Source of the DNA: Pantoea sp. CCBC3-3-1
GTDB lineage: Bacteria > Pseudomonadota > Gammaproteobacteria > Enterobacterales > Enterobacteriaceae
Reading direction: 5' to 3'
Assembly (NCBI RefSeq): GCF_007981265.1
Contig: NZ_CP034363.1
Span: 3,968,001-4,032,000 of the forward strand
DNA: 64,000 bases
Shown here: positions 48,410 to 58,300 of the stretch, piece by piece
Layout: every line of letters begins with the position of its first letter
Position numbering within the stretch: the stretch's first letter is position 1
The notes under the pieces: model-generated
Databases searched by the model: none
Told to the model about the DNA's origin: nothing
The model's input: the letters and a program-made list of their open reading frames with translations, nothing else
Position numbers and translations under genes: made by a program

Positions 48410-48436
48410 GTATCCGGCCGATACATGACCGGATAC
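48410..48436. repeat. Palindrome between gcvT and gcvH
   Basis: GTATCCGG (48410-48417) and CCGGATAC (48429-48436) are perfect complements with an 11-base loop; shares GGCGTATCCG with the palindrome in the next operon gap. Confidence 0.6.
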
Positions 48437-48442
48437 CTCCTT

Positions 48443-49537
48443 TTATGCGACCGGTTTTCCGGCGCGAACAAAAATCGGTTTTGTCACTTTGACGGGCAGC
48501 TCGCGATTGCGGATCTGGACGATGGCCTGCTCGCCAATGCCTGCGGGTACGCGAGCAAGGGCAATACTACATCCTAAAGTCGGCGAAAAGGATCCGCTGG
48601 TGATAATGCCTTCCTGAAGATTGCCTGCCGCATCGGTAAAGCGCACCGGCAGCGCGTTACGCAACACGCCTTTTTCGGTCATGATCAGCCCAACCAGCTG
48701 TTCTGTGCCTCTGTTTCGTTGCGCCAGCAGCGCTTCACGGCCAATAAATTCGCGATCTTCAGGCTGCCATGCAACCGTCCAGCCCATGTTGGCGGCCAGA
48801 GGATTAACGCCTTCATCCATTTCCTGGCCATACAGGTTCATACCCGCTTCCAGCCGCAGCGTATCGCGCGCGCCCAGTCCGGCGGGCTTAACGCCTGCAA
48901 TCACCAGCTTTTGCCAGAAATCGGCGGCCTGCTCATCAGGCAACGCGATTTCATAACCCGCCTCGCCGGTATAGCCGGTGGTAGCAATAAACAGATCCCC
49001 GGCCTGTACGCCGAAGAAAGGTTTCATTCCGGCAACGGCCTGACGCTGGGTCTCATTAAACAGCGCCTGCGCTTTTGCCTGGGCATGTGGCCCCTGAATG
49101 GCAATCAGCGATAAATCATCACGAACCCTTAGTTCAACGTTAAACGGCTGAACCTGCGAGGAGATCCAGGCGAGATCTTTTTCCCGCGTCGCGGAGTTAA
49201 CCACCAGCCGGAAAAAGTCTTCGGTCATAAAGTAAACAATCAGATCGTCAATTACGCCAGCCGAAGCGTTAAGCATCGCGCTATAAAGTGCCTTGCCTGG
49301 CTGAGTGAGTTTGGCCACGTCGTTGGCGAGCAGATAACGAAGGAATTCACGGGTGCGGACGCCGTGTAAATCAACAATGGTCATGTGCGACACGTCGAAC
49401 ATTCCGGCATCGGTACGGACAGCGTGGTGTTCATCCATCTGCGAACCGTAATGAAGCGGCATCATCCAGCCGTGAAAATCCACCATGCGCGCGCCGCAGG
49501 CCTGATGCTGTTCGAACAAGGGAGTTTGCTGAGTCAT
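48443..49537 (-). CDS. gcvT: Aminomethyltransferase (T-protein)
   Basis: Transfers the one-carbon unit from GcvH to tetrahydrofolate giving 5,10-methylene-THF and ammonia. 364 aa from ATG 49537, identical in length to E. coli; an upstream frame extension of 35 residues has no family match, while AGGA precedes this ATG. Folate-site motifs [13 protein letters not shown], and GTG-type [15 protein letters not shown] and [14 protein letters not shown]. First gene of gcvTHP. Confidence 0.96.
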   Translation of the reverse strand: MTQQTPLFEQHQACGARMVDFHGWMMPLHYGSQMDEHHAVRTDAGMFDVSHMTIVDLHGVRTREFLRYLLANDVAKLTQPGKALYSAMLNASAGVIDDLIVYFMTEDFFRLVVNSATREKDLAWISSQVQPFNVELRVRDDLSLIAIQGPHAQAKAQALFNETQRQAVAGMKPFFGVQAGDLFIATTGYTGEAGYEIALPDEQAADFWQKLVIAGVKPAGLGARDTLRLEAGMNLYGQEMDEGVNPLAANMGWTVAWQPEDREFIGREALLAQRNRGTEQLVGLIMTEKGVLRNALPVRFTDAAGNLQEGIITSGSFSPTLGCSIALARVPAGIGEQAIVQIRNRELPVKVTKPIFVRAGKPVA

Positions 49538-49578
49538 ATCAATCCTGTATGCAAGTTGCCAGGCGCCACGACGAGCGG

Positions 49579-49594
49579 GCGCAAACGATATCCT
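49579..49594. promoter_or_regulatory. PurR-like box near gcvT
   Basis: GCGCAAACGATATCCT resembles the left half of the PurR consensus ACGCAAACGTTTTCGT; 42 bp upstream of the gcvT start. PurR represses gcvTHP in E. coli. The right half is poor. Confidence 0.3.
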
Positions 49595-50007
49595 TCCTTC
49601 GAACTTATCACTGAACACGGCCTTAAACCATAAGTTAAACAAGGTCTGATTTTTTTAAGCCTTTTTTTACTACGCAAAGCGCTGTAGCTATTTACACCAA
49701 TAAATGGCGCAATATTACGCATATATCTCATTATCTGCGCATAACTTCAGGTCAAAAGCCGTGTTTTTTCACTTCAGGAATAAATAAATGCTTTAAGCGC
49801 CAAACACACACATAAATAAAAGTAATGCGAAGATCGTAGCTAAATTAGAATTTTTCAAATGAGGCACAACGCTGGCGCAGCCATGCACAAGAAAAGTGCG
49901 CAGGCCGTTTTCTGCTATCGGGGAAGCTGAAATAAGAAGGCATCGAAAGGGGTGAGAACCCAAATTCCAGGCGCTTTTTTAGTCAGAAAATAGAGAGAAA
50001 GGGCGTT

Positions 50008-50034
50008 CCCGGAGCCTGGGAGTAGGGCTCCGGG
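50008..50034 (-). terminator. Hairpin after ubiI, possible terminator
   Basis: Perfect nine-base stem CCCGGAGCC / GGCTCCGGG with nine-base loop, 15 nt beyond the ubiI stop. No immediate T run on the transcript, so its terminating strength is uncertain. Confidence 0.5.
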
Positions 50035-50048
50035 TCAAACAAGCAGAT

Positions 50049-51251
50049 TTAGCGCAACCACTCCGGCAGATCGTTAAGCCCCATCGCCTGCTTCAGCAGC
50101 CGTGGCTTCACGCCCGGCAGATTATCGGCAAGGCTCATACCAATATCCCGCAGCAGCTTTTTCGCCGGGTTATTACCATCAAACAATTCGCGGAATCCTT
50201 GCATACCGGCCAGCATCATTGCGGCACTGTGCTTACGGCTGCGCTCATAGCGGCGAAGATAAAGATGCTGACCGATATCTTTCCCCTGCTGATGCAGGCG
50301 TTTCACTTCACCGATGAGTTCAGCGGCATCCATAAAACCAAGATTGACGCCCTGCCCGGCTAAAGGATGAATGGTATGGGCTGCGTCGCCCACCAGCGCC
50401 AGCCGATGCGCCGCGAAGTTACGCGCATAGCGTCCCATCAGCGGGAAGGTTTTGCGTTCGCTTTCCAGCGTGCACAGGCCTAAACGCAGGTCGAAGGCAA
50501 CGGAAAGCTGTTGATTAAACACCTCTTCCGGCATCGACTGTAAGCGGGTCGCTTCCTGCGGAGGAAGAGACCAGACAATGGAACAGAGATGCGGATCGCC
50601 CAGCGGCAGAAACGCTAAAATCCCATCGCCATGGAAAACCTGACGGGCTACGGCGTCGTGCGGCTGTTCGGTACGAATATTGGCAACCAGCGCGTGATGT
50701 TCGTAGTCCCAGAACGTCAGTGGGATATCCGCTTTGTTGCGTAACCAGGAATTTGCACCGTCCGCAGCAACCAGCAGTCGCGCACTCATCATCGTGCCAT
50801 CGCTCAGCGTCACAAAGGCTTCATTATCGCCAAAAGCGACCTGCTGAAGTTCAGCAGGCGAAATCAACGTGATATCGCTCAGCTCGCTGGCTTTTTCCCA
50901 CAGCACCTGGTGGATAATCGGGTTCTCGATGATATGACCAAGATGTGCCAGCCCCTGCTGGCCATCATCAAACGCAATGCGGCCAAAGCTGTCGCGATCC
51001 CACACTTCCATGCCGTGATAAGCACTGGCGCGTTTGGCCAAAATGCGCGTCCAGACATCAAGATGCTGTAGCAGCCGTTCACTGGCTGCATTAATCGCCG
51101 AAACCCTCAACGCGGGTGGCGCATCGGCTGATAACGTCTGCGGCGCTTCACGCTCAAGTACGGCTATTTTCATGCCGCTGCCCTGCAAACCACAGGCCAC
51201 GGCCAGACCGACCATTCCGCCTCCGGCAACGATCACATCATAAGTTTGCAT
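50049..51251 (-). CDS. ubiI: 2-octaprenylphenol hydroxylase UbiI
   Basis: FAD-dependent monooxygenase that hydroxylates C5 of the ubiquinone ring. 400 aa, as in E. coli. N-terminal dinucleotide fold VIVAGGGMVGLAVACGLQ, the second FAD motif DG in LVAADGANSWLR and GDAAHTIHPLAGQGVNLGFM. ATG 51251 directly follows a GTG; AGGAG lies upstream. Last gene of ygfB-pepP-ubiH-ubiI, all minus strand. Confidence 0.95.
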   Translation of the reverse strand: MQTYDVIVAGGGMVGLAVACGLQGSGMKIAVLEREAPQTLSADAPPALRVSAINAASERLLQHLDVWTRILAKRASAYHGMEVWDRDSFGRIAFDDGQQGLAHLGHIIENPIIHQVLWEKASELSDITLISPAELQQVAFGDNEAFVTLSDGTMMSARLLVAADGANSWLRNKADIPLTFWDYEHHALVANIRTEQPHDAVARQVFHGDGILAFLPLGDPHLCSIVWSLPPQEATRLQSMPEEVFNQQLSVAFDLRLGLCTLESERKTFPLMGRYARNFAAHRLALVGDAAHTIHPLAGQGVNLGFMDAAELIGEVKRLHQQGKDIGQHLYLRRYERSRKHSAAMMLAGMQGFRELFDGNNPAKKLLRDIGMSLADNLPGVKPRLLKQAMGLNDLPEWLR

Positions 51252-51265
51252 CACTGCTTTTCTCC

Positions 51266-52444
51266 TTAACGCTCGACCCAGCCTAACGTGCGCTCGGCCA
51301 GCAAATTACGCATTACCGGCAGGGAATCCATCGCCATCAGGCCCAGATTTCGTCCCAGCACCAGCGGCGTGTAGCGGTTAGCAAACAACCGGACCAGACT
51401 GTCGGTGATGCCAATAGTCGCCATGGCATCCGGCTGACGGCGTTGCTGATACTGCTGTAAAATGGCGTAGCTGCCCGGATCCTGTCCCGCGCGCCACGCG
51501 CCAGCCACGGTTTCAGCCAGCGTCATGACATCACGAATACCTAAATTAAAGCCCTGTCCGGCAATGGGGTGCAGCGTCTGAGCGGCATTGCCGACCAGCG
51601 CCAGCCGGTGGGAAACGTGCTGCGAGGACGCCTGAAGCTGAAGCGGGTAGCTGTGCCGCCGTCCGACCTGCGTAAAACGTCCCAGCCGCCAGCCAAACGC
51701 GTTCTGCAATTCACTGAGAAAGCGCTGTTCGCTCCAGCCATCGACCTCTGGCTTATCGGCTAACGGATGACACCAGACCAGCGAGCTACGGCCACCGGAC
51801 ATCGGCAGCAGCGCCAGCGGACCATGACGGGTGAAACGCTCAAAGGCTCGTCCTTCATGAGGCTGCGCGGTAGAAACATTAGCAATGACTGCAACCTGCT
51901 GATAATCCTGAGACTGCCACTGAATGCCGCACGACGCCGCGATGGACGAGCGTGAACCATCCGCAGCCACGATAAGCTGAGCCGCTAAGCTTTCACCATT
52001 GCTGAGCGAGACCTGAACCCGATCGGGCGTGCGTTTAACCTCTGTTACTTTTGCCGGGCAAACTGTCCGTACACCCGGCGCTTTTTGCAACAGAGCAAAC
52101 AGACGCTGGCCAATATCATGCAGCTCGACCACCTGACCCAGCGCGGAAATACCGTAATCCTTTGCATCCAGCGAAACAAAACTGGCATGGCCCCGATCGC
52201 TAACGTGCACATGCGTGATCCCCGTCGCGCACGATTTCAGCGAGGGCCACAGATTGATCGCCGCCAGCTGTTGGCACGTGCCCTCGGCAAGCGCAATGGC
52301 CCGACCATCGTAGCCCGGATGAGACCGCGAGGAAGGTTCAGTGGCTTCCACCAGCGTGACCGCCAGCTGGCCCTGAGTAAGATGAGAGATAGCCAGCGCC
52401 AGCGTCGCCCCAGCCATCCCTCCGCCTGCAATAACAATACTCAT
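51266..52444 (-). CDS. ubiH: 2-octaprenyl-6-methoxyphenol hydroxylase UbiH
   Basis: Flavin monooxygenase of the same family as UbiI, acting at C1 of the ring. 392 aa. FAD motifs VIAGGGMAGATLALAIS, VAADGSRSSIAASCGI and GNAAQTLHPIAGQGFNLGIR; the last has Asn where UbiI has Asp, as in E. coli UbiH. Its ATG overlaps the pepP stop (TAATG). Confidence 0.95.
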   Translation of the reverse strand: MSIVIAGGGMAGATLALAISHLTQGQLAVTLVEATEPSSRSHPGYDGRAIALAEGTCQQLAAINLWPSLKSCATGITHVHVSDRGHASFVSLDAKDYGISALGQVVELHDIGQRLFALLQKAPGVRTVCPAKVTEVKRTPDRVQVSLSNGESLAAQLIVAADGSRSSIAASCGIQWQSQDYQQVAVIANVSTAQPHEGRAFERFTRHGPLALLPMSGGRSSLVWCHPLADKPEVDGWSEQRFLSELQNAFGWRLGRFTQVGRRHSYPLQLQASSQHVSHRLALVGNAAQTLHPIAGQGFNLGIRDVMTLAETVAGAWRAGQDPGSYAILQQYQQRRQPDAMATIGITDSLVRLFANRYTPLVLGRNLGLMAMDSLPVMRNLLAERTLGWVER

Positions 52445-53757
52445 TACGCTTTCGCTGCCGCCATCAGGGCTTCAATATCATCCGGGTCTTTTACCACGGT
52501 GTCCGTCAGGTTTTCGTTGCCCTGCCCGGTAATGATGATGTCATCTTCAATACGAATACCGATGCCGCGGTATTCAGCCGGAACATCTGCATCCGGCGCA
52601 ATATACAAACCGGGTTCAACGGTGAGTACCATGCCTGGTTCCAGCACGCGATCGCGTTCGTTGCCGTAAAAGCCGACATCGTGTACGTCCAGCCCCAGCC
52701 AGTGGCTAAGCCCGTGCATGAAAAACTGGCGGTGAGCCTGTTCAGCAATCAGCGTCTCCACGTCGCCGCTCATGACGCCCAGCTCGACCAGTCCTGTCAC
52801 CATGATCCGCACAACTTCAGCATTGACTTCACGGATGCTGGTGCCTGGCCGGAACAGCTCCAGCGCTTTGTAAAGCGAAGCCAGTACGATGTTATAGACC
52901 GCCCGTTGGGGCGCAGTAAACTTGCCGTTTACCGGGAAAGTACGGGTGATATCGCCTGCATATCCCTGCAATTCGCATCCGGCATCGATCAGGACCAGAT
53001 CGCCATCGCGCATTTCTGATTCGTTTTCGGTGTAATGCAGAATGCAGCCGTTCTCGCCCGACCCGACAATAGTGTTATATGAAGGAAAACGGGCACCGTG
53101 ACGGTTAAATTCATGTTGAATTTCGCCTTCCAGCTGATATTCATACATACCGGGGCGGCATTGCTGCATCGCTCTGGTATGAGCGAGCGCGCTGATGCGC
53201 CCTGCTTCACGCAGCATGGCCAGCTCGGCAGAGGATTTGAAGAGCCGCATTTCATGCACCCAGGGTCGCCAGTCGGTCAGCGTTGCCGGCGCAGAGAGAT
53301 TTTGTCTTGAGCCCCGACGCAGTTTTTCCAGCGCGGCAAACAGCTGCGTATCGGCATGCGCGTACAACCCCTGAGCATGATAAACCACATCCAGACCGTT
53401 CAGCAGCTGAGGCAGCTGTTCGCTGATAGCGTCGTAAGGTAGCGCGCGATCGACCGAAAGCTTCTCTGGCGCAGCATCCTGCCCCAGACGGCGGCCAAAC
53501 CAGATTTCAGCGGTTAAATCACGTACGCGATTAAATAAGACGCTGTGATTGTGGCTTTCAGCGCTTTTAATCAGCACCAGCACCGCTTCTGGCTCGTTGA
53601 AACCGGTGAAATACCAAAAATCGCTGTTCTGGCGAAAAGGATATTCGCTGTCATTGCTGCGGGTCGCTTCTGGTGCGGCAAAAATGACCGCCGCGCTGGC
53701 CGGTGCCATTTTTGCCAGCAGCGCCTGGCGACGGCGCACAAACTCTTGCTGGGTCAT
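52444..53757 (-). CDS. pepP: Xaa-Pro aminopeptidase PepP
   Basis: Mn-dependent aminopeptidase P that removes the N-terminal residue preceding proline. 437 aa from ATG 53757, preceded by CAGGAG; the upstream in-frame ATG has no such site. Creatinase-fold metal ligands visible in LVLIDAGCELQGYAGDITRT (two Asp), HGLSHWLGLDVHD (His), LTVEPGLYI and RGIGIRIEDDIIIT (two Glu). N-terminal domain EYPFRQNSDFWYFTGFNEPE. Confidence 0.95.
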   Translation of the reverse strand: MTQQEFVRRRQALLAKMAPASAAVIFAAPEATRSNDSEYPFRQNSDFWYFTGFNEPEAVLVLIKSAESHNHSVLFNRVRDLTAEIWFGRRLGQDAAPEKLSVDRALPYDAISEQLPQLLNGLDVVYHAQGLYAHADTQLFAALEKLRRGSRQNLSAPATLTDWRPWVHEMRLFKSSAELAMLREAGRISALAHTRAMQQCRPGMYEYQLEGEIQHEFNRHGARFPSYNTIVGSGENGCILHYTENESEMRDGDLVLIDAGCELQGYAGDITRTFPVNGKFTAPQRAVYNIVLASLYKALELFRPGTSIREVNAEVVRIMVTGLVELGVMSGDVETLIAEQAHRQFFMHGLSHWLGLDVHDVGFYGNERDRVLEPGMVLTVEPGLYIAPDADVPAEYRGIGIRIEDDIIITGQGNENLTDTVVKDPDDIEALMAAAKA

Positions 53758-53800
53758 CAGCTTCTCCTGAATGCAGTCCATTTAATTCCGGCCCGTCCGA

Positions 53801-54379
53801 CTAATGCAGGGTCGGTTTTTTGACTTCTACTGCGGTTGGCATTACGCGGGTAAAGGTGTCATGACAGAGCAGCGCCGCAACGCGCACGTACTCAATCACC
53901 TCTTCCAGCGACTGTTCCAACTCTTCCTGGTCTTCATCTTCATCATAGCCGAGCTGAGCAATGGTGCGCAGATCGTCAATGGCTTCACCGGTTTCCCCTT
54001 TCACTTTATCGAGCTTAGGCTGTGATACGCCCAGGCCAAGCAGAAAATGGTTCACCCACCCGGCCAATGCATCGGCGCGATCGAACACGGTGATATCGTC
54101 ATCTTCCGGCAGATAAAGTTGAAACAGGAAGCCGTCTTCTTCCAGCGTGTCGCTGGTTGCCTGATGCAGCTGAGTAAGCGGCTGCGCCAGTGATTGCGAA
54201 AAGGCCATCCCTTCGTTAGTTAAGTCATGTACCAGGGCCTGCCAGCTACTGTCCTTGTTGCCACCGCAGAGAATTCCGCTAATCAGGCCATGCATTTCAG
54301 CAGGCGTCATGCCTACTCCCTGCTGCGTCATTGCTGAAGCCAGCGTGTCATAGCCCGGCATTGTGTTTGATAGTGACAT
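53801..54379 (-). CDS. ygfB: YgfB, UPF0149 family
   Basis: 192 aa, same length as E. coli YgfB. All-helical protein with [40 protein letters not shown] and the acidic [20 protein letters not shown]. Biochemical function unclear; in Pseudomonas YgfB dampens a programmed lysis and ampDh3 pathway. First gene of the row leading to ubiI, divergent from zapA. Confidence 0.93.
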   Translation of the reverse strand: MSLSNTMPGYDTLASAMTQQGVGMTPAEMHGLISGILCGGNKDSSWQALVHDLTNEGMAFSQSLAQPLTQLHQATSDTLEEDGFLFQLYLPEDDDITVFDRADALAGWVNHFLLGLGVSQPKLDKVKGETGEAIDDLRTIAQLGYDEDEDQEELEQSLEEVIEYVRVAALLCHDTFTRVMPTAVEVKKPTLH

Positions 54380-54549
54380 ACGTTTTGGTCATCGTTGGCT
54401 GGATAAGTTCGTGTTATGCTACCACCAGGTGCCTCTTTGATTCCAGAAAGGGGTTGTTTCTTCTGCCAGGGGTAGTTATAGTTGCGCCGCTCCCAAGCCT
54501 TTGAGCAGTAAGGGAGATTGGCGGCGAAGTAATCAGTCAGGATGGTTTT

Positions 54550-54879
54550 ATGTCTGCACAGCCCGTAGATATCCAAATTTTTGGCCGTTCTTTAAGAGTG
54601 AATTGTCCGCCTGAACAGCAAGATGCGCTGAATCTGGCTGCCGAAGACCTTAATCAGCGGTTGCAGGATCTGAAAGTTCGCACTAGAGTCACCAATACCG
54701 AACAATTGGTGTTTATCGCTGCACTGAATATTTGTCATGAACTGGCGCAGGAAAAAATGAAAACCCGCGATTATGCCAGTAACATGGAGCAGCGTATCCG
54801 GATGCTTCAGCAGACCATCGAGCAGGCACTGCTTGAACAAGGTCGCATTACGGAGCGAACCGGAGCCCAATTCGAATAA
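54550..54879 (+). CDS. zapA: Cell-division protein ZapA
   Basis: Bundles FtsZ protofilaments and links the ring to ZapB. 109 aa, as in E. coli. N-terminal beta part [20 protein letters not shown] and a C-terminal coiled coil around [20 protein letters not shown] and [19 protein letters not shown]. Followed by 6S RNA and fau on the same strand. Confidence 0.96.
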   Translation: MSAQPVDIQIFGRSLRVNCPPEQQDALNLAAEDLNQRLQDLKVRTRVTNTEQLVFIAALNICHELAQEKMKTRDYASNMEQRIRMLQQTIEQALLEQGRITERTGAQFE

Positions 54880-54920
54880 CACATCAGCGTTATCTGTGAT
54901 ACAGTGACGGTGAAGTAAAA

Positions 54921-55105
54921 AATTCTCTGAGATGTTTGCAAGCGGGCCAGTCCCCTGAGCCGATATTTCATACCAAACAGAGTGTGGCGCTCTGCTACCT
55001 GTGAGCATGCTCGGTCCGTCCGAGAAGCCTGATGGTAGCGACGGTACATTCACCTTGAACCAAGGGTTCAAGGGTTACAGCCTGCGGCGGCATCTCGGAG
55101 ATTCC
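54921..55105 (+). ncRNA. ssrS: 6S RNA
   Basis: About 185 nt, nearly the E. coli length. Ends pair: TTCTCTGAGATG at the start with CATCTCGGAGATT at the end. Conserved internal blocks include GCAAGCGGGCCAGTCCCC, TGAGCATGCTCGGTCCGTCC and CCTTGAACCAAGGGTTCAAG. It imitates an open promoter, holds sigma-70 RNA polymerase in stationary phase and is released by pRNA synthesis. Lies between zapA and fau as in E. coli, where it is co-transcribed with fau and cut out. Ends estimated by alignment from memory, to within a few bases. Confidence 0.95.
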
Positions 55106-55286
55106 CTTCTTTACCTTGCATTATTCCCCCCGGTTATCAGCTCTCACCCTGAGGGTCGAAATTCCCCTTACCGTATGGCAATATCCTTCTCTGTTAGTGT
55201 AAAACTACAGGCTGTTTGTCGTGGTTTCAGCTTGTTAACGCGATAGCCCTGACGCGCCTTTTTGCTTAACTGATACGGTAAAACCT

Positions 55287-55874
55287 ATGAACCCCAGCCT
55301 TCTTGACCGGCAGGATATCCGCACTCACGTACGTCACTTGCGTCGTGGATTAACGTCAGAGCAACAGCAGCAGGCTGCCATCCATGTTGCCGAACACGCC
55401 CTAAATTTCCCCCCCATCCAGCAGGCCAAAAAAATCGCTCTCTTTCTCTCTTTCGATGGCGAGCTGAACACACGGCCGCTGATTGCTAAATTCTGGCAAC
55501 ATAATCAGCGGGTTTATCTGCCGGTGCTGCATCCTTTTTCTAAAGGCCAGCTGCTTTTCTTCCGTTACGATACTGATACCGTGCTTACGCCAAATCGTCT
55601 GGGCATTCCTGAACCGCCGTTAGATATTCGCAATCTGGCAACGTTGAGCGAGCTGGATGTGTTGATGGTGCCGCTGGTCGCTTTTGACAATCAAGGACAG
55701 CGACTGGGCATGGGGGGCGGATTTTACGATCGTACGCTGCAAAACTGGCAGCAGCATAATGTTTTGCCGATTGGCCTGGCGCATGACTGCCAGCAGGTTG
55801 AGGCACTGCCAGTGGCCGATTGGGACGTCCCGCTGAAAGCGATAATCACGCCGTCAAAACTGTGGCAGTGGTAA
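55287..55874 (+). CDS. fau: 5-formyltetrahydrofolate cyclo-ligase
   Basis: ATP-dependent return of 5-formyl-THF to 5,10-methenyl-THF. 195 aa (E. coli YgfA 182). Basic ligand loop RQDIRTHVRHLRRGL-type N terminus, and the phosphate-binding signature VPLVAFDNQGQRLGMGGGFYD with YDRTLQ. Downstream of 6S RNA in one unit. 5-formyl-THF inhibits folate enzymes and arises through serine hydroxymethyltransferase, which links it to the gcv genes nearby. Confidence 0.93.
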   Translation: MNPSLLDRQDIRTHVRHLRRGLTSEQQQQAAIHVAEHALNFPPIQQAKKIALFLSFDGELNTRPLIAKFWQHNQRVYLPVLHPFSKGQLLFFRYDTDTVLTPNRLGIPEPPLDIRNLATLSELDVLMVPLVAFDNQGQRLGMGGGFYDRTLQNWQQHNVLPIGLAHDCQQVEALPVADWDVPLKAIITPSKLWQW

Positions 55875-55876
55875 AG

Positions 55877-55900
55877 GTGAGGAGAATCGCTTCTCCTCAC
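55877..55900. terminator. Hairpin between convergent fau and serA
   Basis: Perfect ten-base stem GTGAGGAGAA / TTCTCCTCAC with tetraloop TCGC, three bases after the fau stop and eight before the serA stop. T runs are missing on both strands; it may still separate the two units. Confidence 0.55.
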
Positions 55901-55908
55901 GCAGGCAG

Positions 55909-57144
55909 TTAGTAGAGCAGACGTGCGCGGATGGTTCCCGGAATGGCCTTCATTAGCTGTAGCGCGGTGTTTGCTACATCCTGAGGCGCATCAATATCAA
56001 TCACGACATAGCCCATCTGCGGCGTGGTTTGCAGGTACTGTGCCGCGATGTTGACGCCCTGACCGGCGAATATGTTGTTGATGGCGGTCAGAACGCCCGG
56101 ACGGTTCTCGTGGATGTGCAGCAGGCGGCTTTGCTGGCCATGCATCGGCAGGGAAACTTCCGGGAAGTTCACCGCAGACAGCGTTGAACCATTATCAGAG
56201 TATTTCGCCAGCTTACCGGCCACTTCAATACCGATATTTTCCTGTGCTTCCTGAGTCGAGCCACCGATATGCGGCGTCAGGATCACGTTGTCGAATTCAC
56301 ACAGCGGTGAATTGAACGGGTCGCTGTTTGTGGCAGGCTCTTCCGGGAACACGTCAATCGCCGCGCCCGCCAGATGCTTATCAGCCAGCACTTTGCACAG
56401 CGCAGGGATATCGACCACGGTGCCGCGGGAGGCGTTAATAAGCAGCGAGCCCGGTTTCATCATGGCCAGCTCTTCAGCACCCATCATATTCTGCGTTGAA
56501 GCCGTTTCCGGCACGTGCAGGCTGACGACGTCGCTCATATTCAGCAGTTCTGACAGGTAGCGCACCTGCGTTGCATTACCCAACGGCAGCTTGCTTTCGA
56601 TATCGTAGAAATAGACATGCATACCTAAGCTTTCTGCCAGCACGCCCAGCTGCATACCGATATGGCCGTAGCCAATGATGCCCAGCTTTTTGCCGCGAGC
56701 TTCATAAGACCCAACGGCCAGTTTGTTCCAGATGCCGCGATGCGCTTTGGCATTCGCCGCAGGCACGCCGCGCAGCATCAGCAGCAGTTCGCCGATAACC
56801 AGTTCAGCCACGGATCGGGTATTGGAGAAAGGCGCGTTAAAGACCGGAATTCCTCGCTTAGCCGCGGCGTTCAGATCGACCTGATTGGTTCCGATGCAGA
56901 AACAGCCTACCGCTACCAGCTTCTCAGCCGCCGCAAAAATGTCTTCGGTGAGATGAGTACGCGAGCGAATGCCGATAAAATGCGCGTCGCGGATGGACTC
57001 TTTCAGCGTTTCGCTGTCCAGTGCACCCTTGTGAAATTCGATGTTGGTATAGCCAGACGCCCGCAGATTCTCTACCGCGCTCTGATGCACGCCTTCGACC
57101 AACAGGAACTTAATCTTGTCTTTCTCCAGTGATACTTTTGCCAT
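55909..57144 (-). CDS. serA: D-3-phosphoglycerate dehydrogenase
   Basis: First enzyme of serine synthesis, NAD-dependent, feedback-inhibited by serine. 411 aa (E. coli 410). Substrate domain GIRSRTHLTED, Rossmann motif GKKLGIIGYGHIGMQLGVLA, catalytic Arg/Glu/His in NASRGTVVD, FPEEPA and LTPHIGGSTQEAQ, and a C-terminal ACT domain (ENRPGVLTAINNIFAGQGV) for serine binding. The 295-bp upstream gap should hold the Lrp-dependent promoter. Confidence 0.97.
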   Translation of the reverse strand: MAKVSLEKDKIKFLLVEGVHQSAVENLRASGYTNIEFHKGALDSETLKESIRDAHFIGIRSRTHLTEDIFAAAEKLVAVGCFCIGTNQVDLNAAAKRGIPVFNAPFSNTRSVAELVIGELLLMLRGVPAANAKAHRGIWNKLAVGSYEARGKKLGIIGYGHIGMQLGVLAESLGMHVYFYDIESKLPLGNATQVRYLSELLNMSDVVSLHVPETASTQNMMGAEELAMMKPGSLLINASRGTVVDIPALCKVLADKHLAGAAIDVFPEEPATNSDPFNSPLCEFDNVILTPHIGGSTQEAQENIGIEVAGKLAKYSDNGSTLSAVNFPEVSLPMHGQQSRLLHIHENRPGVLTAINNIFAGQGVNIAAQYLQTTPQMGYVVIDIDAPQDVANTALQLMKAIPGTIRARLLY

Positions 57145-57403
57145 TTCCCGACCCTATTTAGCAGACTTCAGAAGTGGCTGGTTACCCCGTGGGTAATAAG
57201 CCAGCCTTCTGTCAAAATATCAAAATTTACGCGCGCGGCAATACAAACGATTGCCTGGGGTGCAGTACTGCGGAGAAAAGCATCCCTCTAAATCAACAGA
57301 TAATCACGATGCGCAGACCTTCATCAGCAGGATCGCCCTGTCTGAGAAAATTATGTGACATAAGTCACCGAATTTGGCCTGTAAAATAAAAGATGTTTTT
57401 TAT

Positions 57404-57435
57404 TAAAAATTAACCGACGCGGCCATCGCGCCGGT
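57404..57435 (-). terminator. Terminator of rpiA
   Basis: Stem ACCGACGCG / CGCGCCGGT (one G-T pair) with five-base loop, followed on the transcript by TTAATTTTTAATA. Five bases from the rpiA stop. Confidence 0.65.
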
Positions 57436-57439
57436 AAGA

Positions 57440-58099
57440 TCATTTTTGTATGGTTTTTACGCCGCTGGCGGTGCCAATCAATGCGATATCCGCAGAACGG
57501 GTGGCGAACAAGCCAACGGTAACCACCCCAGGCAGAGCATTGATCGCCTTTTCCAGCGCGACGGCATCCAGTATATGTAAATTATGCACGTCCAGGATGA
57601 CATTGCCGTTATCGGTAACGACCTGCTGACGGTACTCGGGCAGACCGCCCAACTTCACCAGTTCTCGCGCGACGAAGCTACGCGCCATCGGAATAACCTC
57701 TACCGGCAGCGGGAACTTGCCAAGCACGTCGACCTGCTTGGATTCATCGGCGATACAGACAAATTTATCTGCAACCGCAGCAATGATTTTTTCACGGGTC
57801 AGGGCTGCGCCACCGCCTTTGATCATCTGCATAAAGCCGTTGATTTCGTCGGCACCATCAACATAGACCGACAGGGAATCGACCTCATTCAGATCGAAAA
57901 CGGGGATCCCCAGGCTTTTCAACCGCAATGTTGAGGCGTCCGAACTGGATACCGCCCCTTCAATTTGCTGTTTCATCGATCCCAGAGCATCAATGAAGTG
58001 CGCGGCGGTAGAGCCGGTACCCACACCAACGATGGTGCCGGGTTGAACGTATTGCAGAGCGGCCCAACCAACGGCTTTTTTCAGTTCATCCTGCGTCAT
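57440..58099 (-). CDS. rpiA: Ribose-5-phosphate isomerase A
   Basis: Interconverts ribose-5-phosphate and ribulose-5-phosphate. 219 aa from ATG 58099, the E. coli length; the open frame extends 130 codons further upstream but without family character and across the argP promoter. Motifs [15 protein letters not shown] (phosphate loop), VDGADEIN and [13 protein letters not shown] with catalytic Asp, Glu and Lys. Divergent from argP. Confidence 0.96.
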   Translation of the reverse strand: MTQDELKKAVGWAALQYVQPGTIVGVGTGSTAAHFIDALGSMKQQIEGAVSSSDASTLRLKSLGIPVFDLNEVDSLSVYVDGADEINGFMQMIKGGGAALTREKIIAAVADKFVCIADESKQVDVLGKFPLPVEVIPMARSFVARELVKLGGLPEYRQQVVTDNGNVILDVHNLHILDAVALEKAINALPGVVTVGLFATRSADIALIGTASGVKTIQK

Positions 58100-58300
58100 G
58101 GTAAATTTAAAATCCGTGCTGCTGTTGTGTGGCGGTAGTATAAAACAACCACCCAAAAAAAATCCCTGTTCACGGCGGATTTGTTGACAGTCTGGAAGCC
58201 AGCTCGCAGCCTTGTGGGATAAACGCTTCATTGCACAGGGCAAAATGACAAAAATGTGGCATAGTGCAAACTTCACACCTGAAAGAGAGTTAAACGAACA

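Larger units (their letters stand above)
49538..50048. other. Control region upstream of gcvT, 511 bp
   Basis: No gene seen. Long AT-rich tracts around 49640-49860 would suit Lrp and GcvA binding known for gcvTHP in E. coli; one CTAAT core (minus strand 49844-49848) of the GcvA type occurs. I did not recognise a glycine riboswitch. Confidence 0.5.

Noticed and set aside
55106..55286. Short coding gene between 6S RNA and fau
   Set aside because: No frame with start, ribosome-binding site and sensible composition; probably just the 6S-fau leader.
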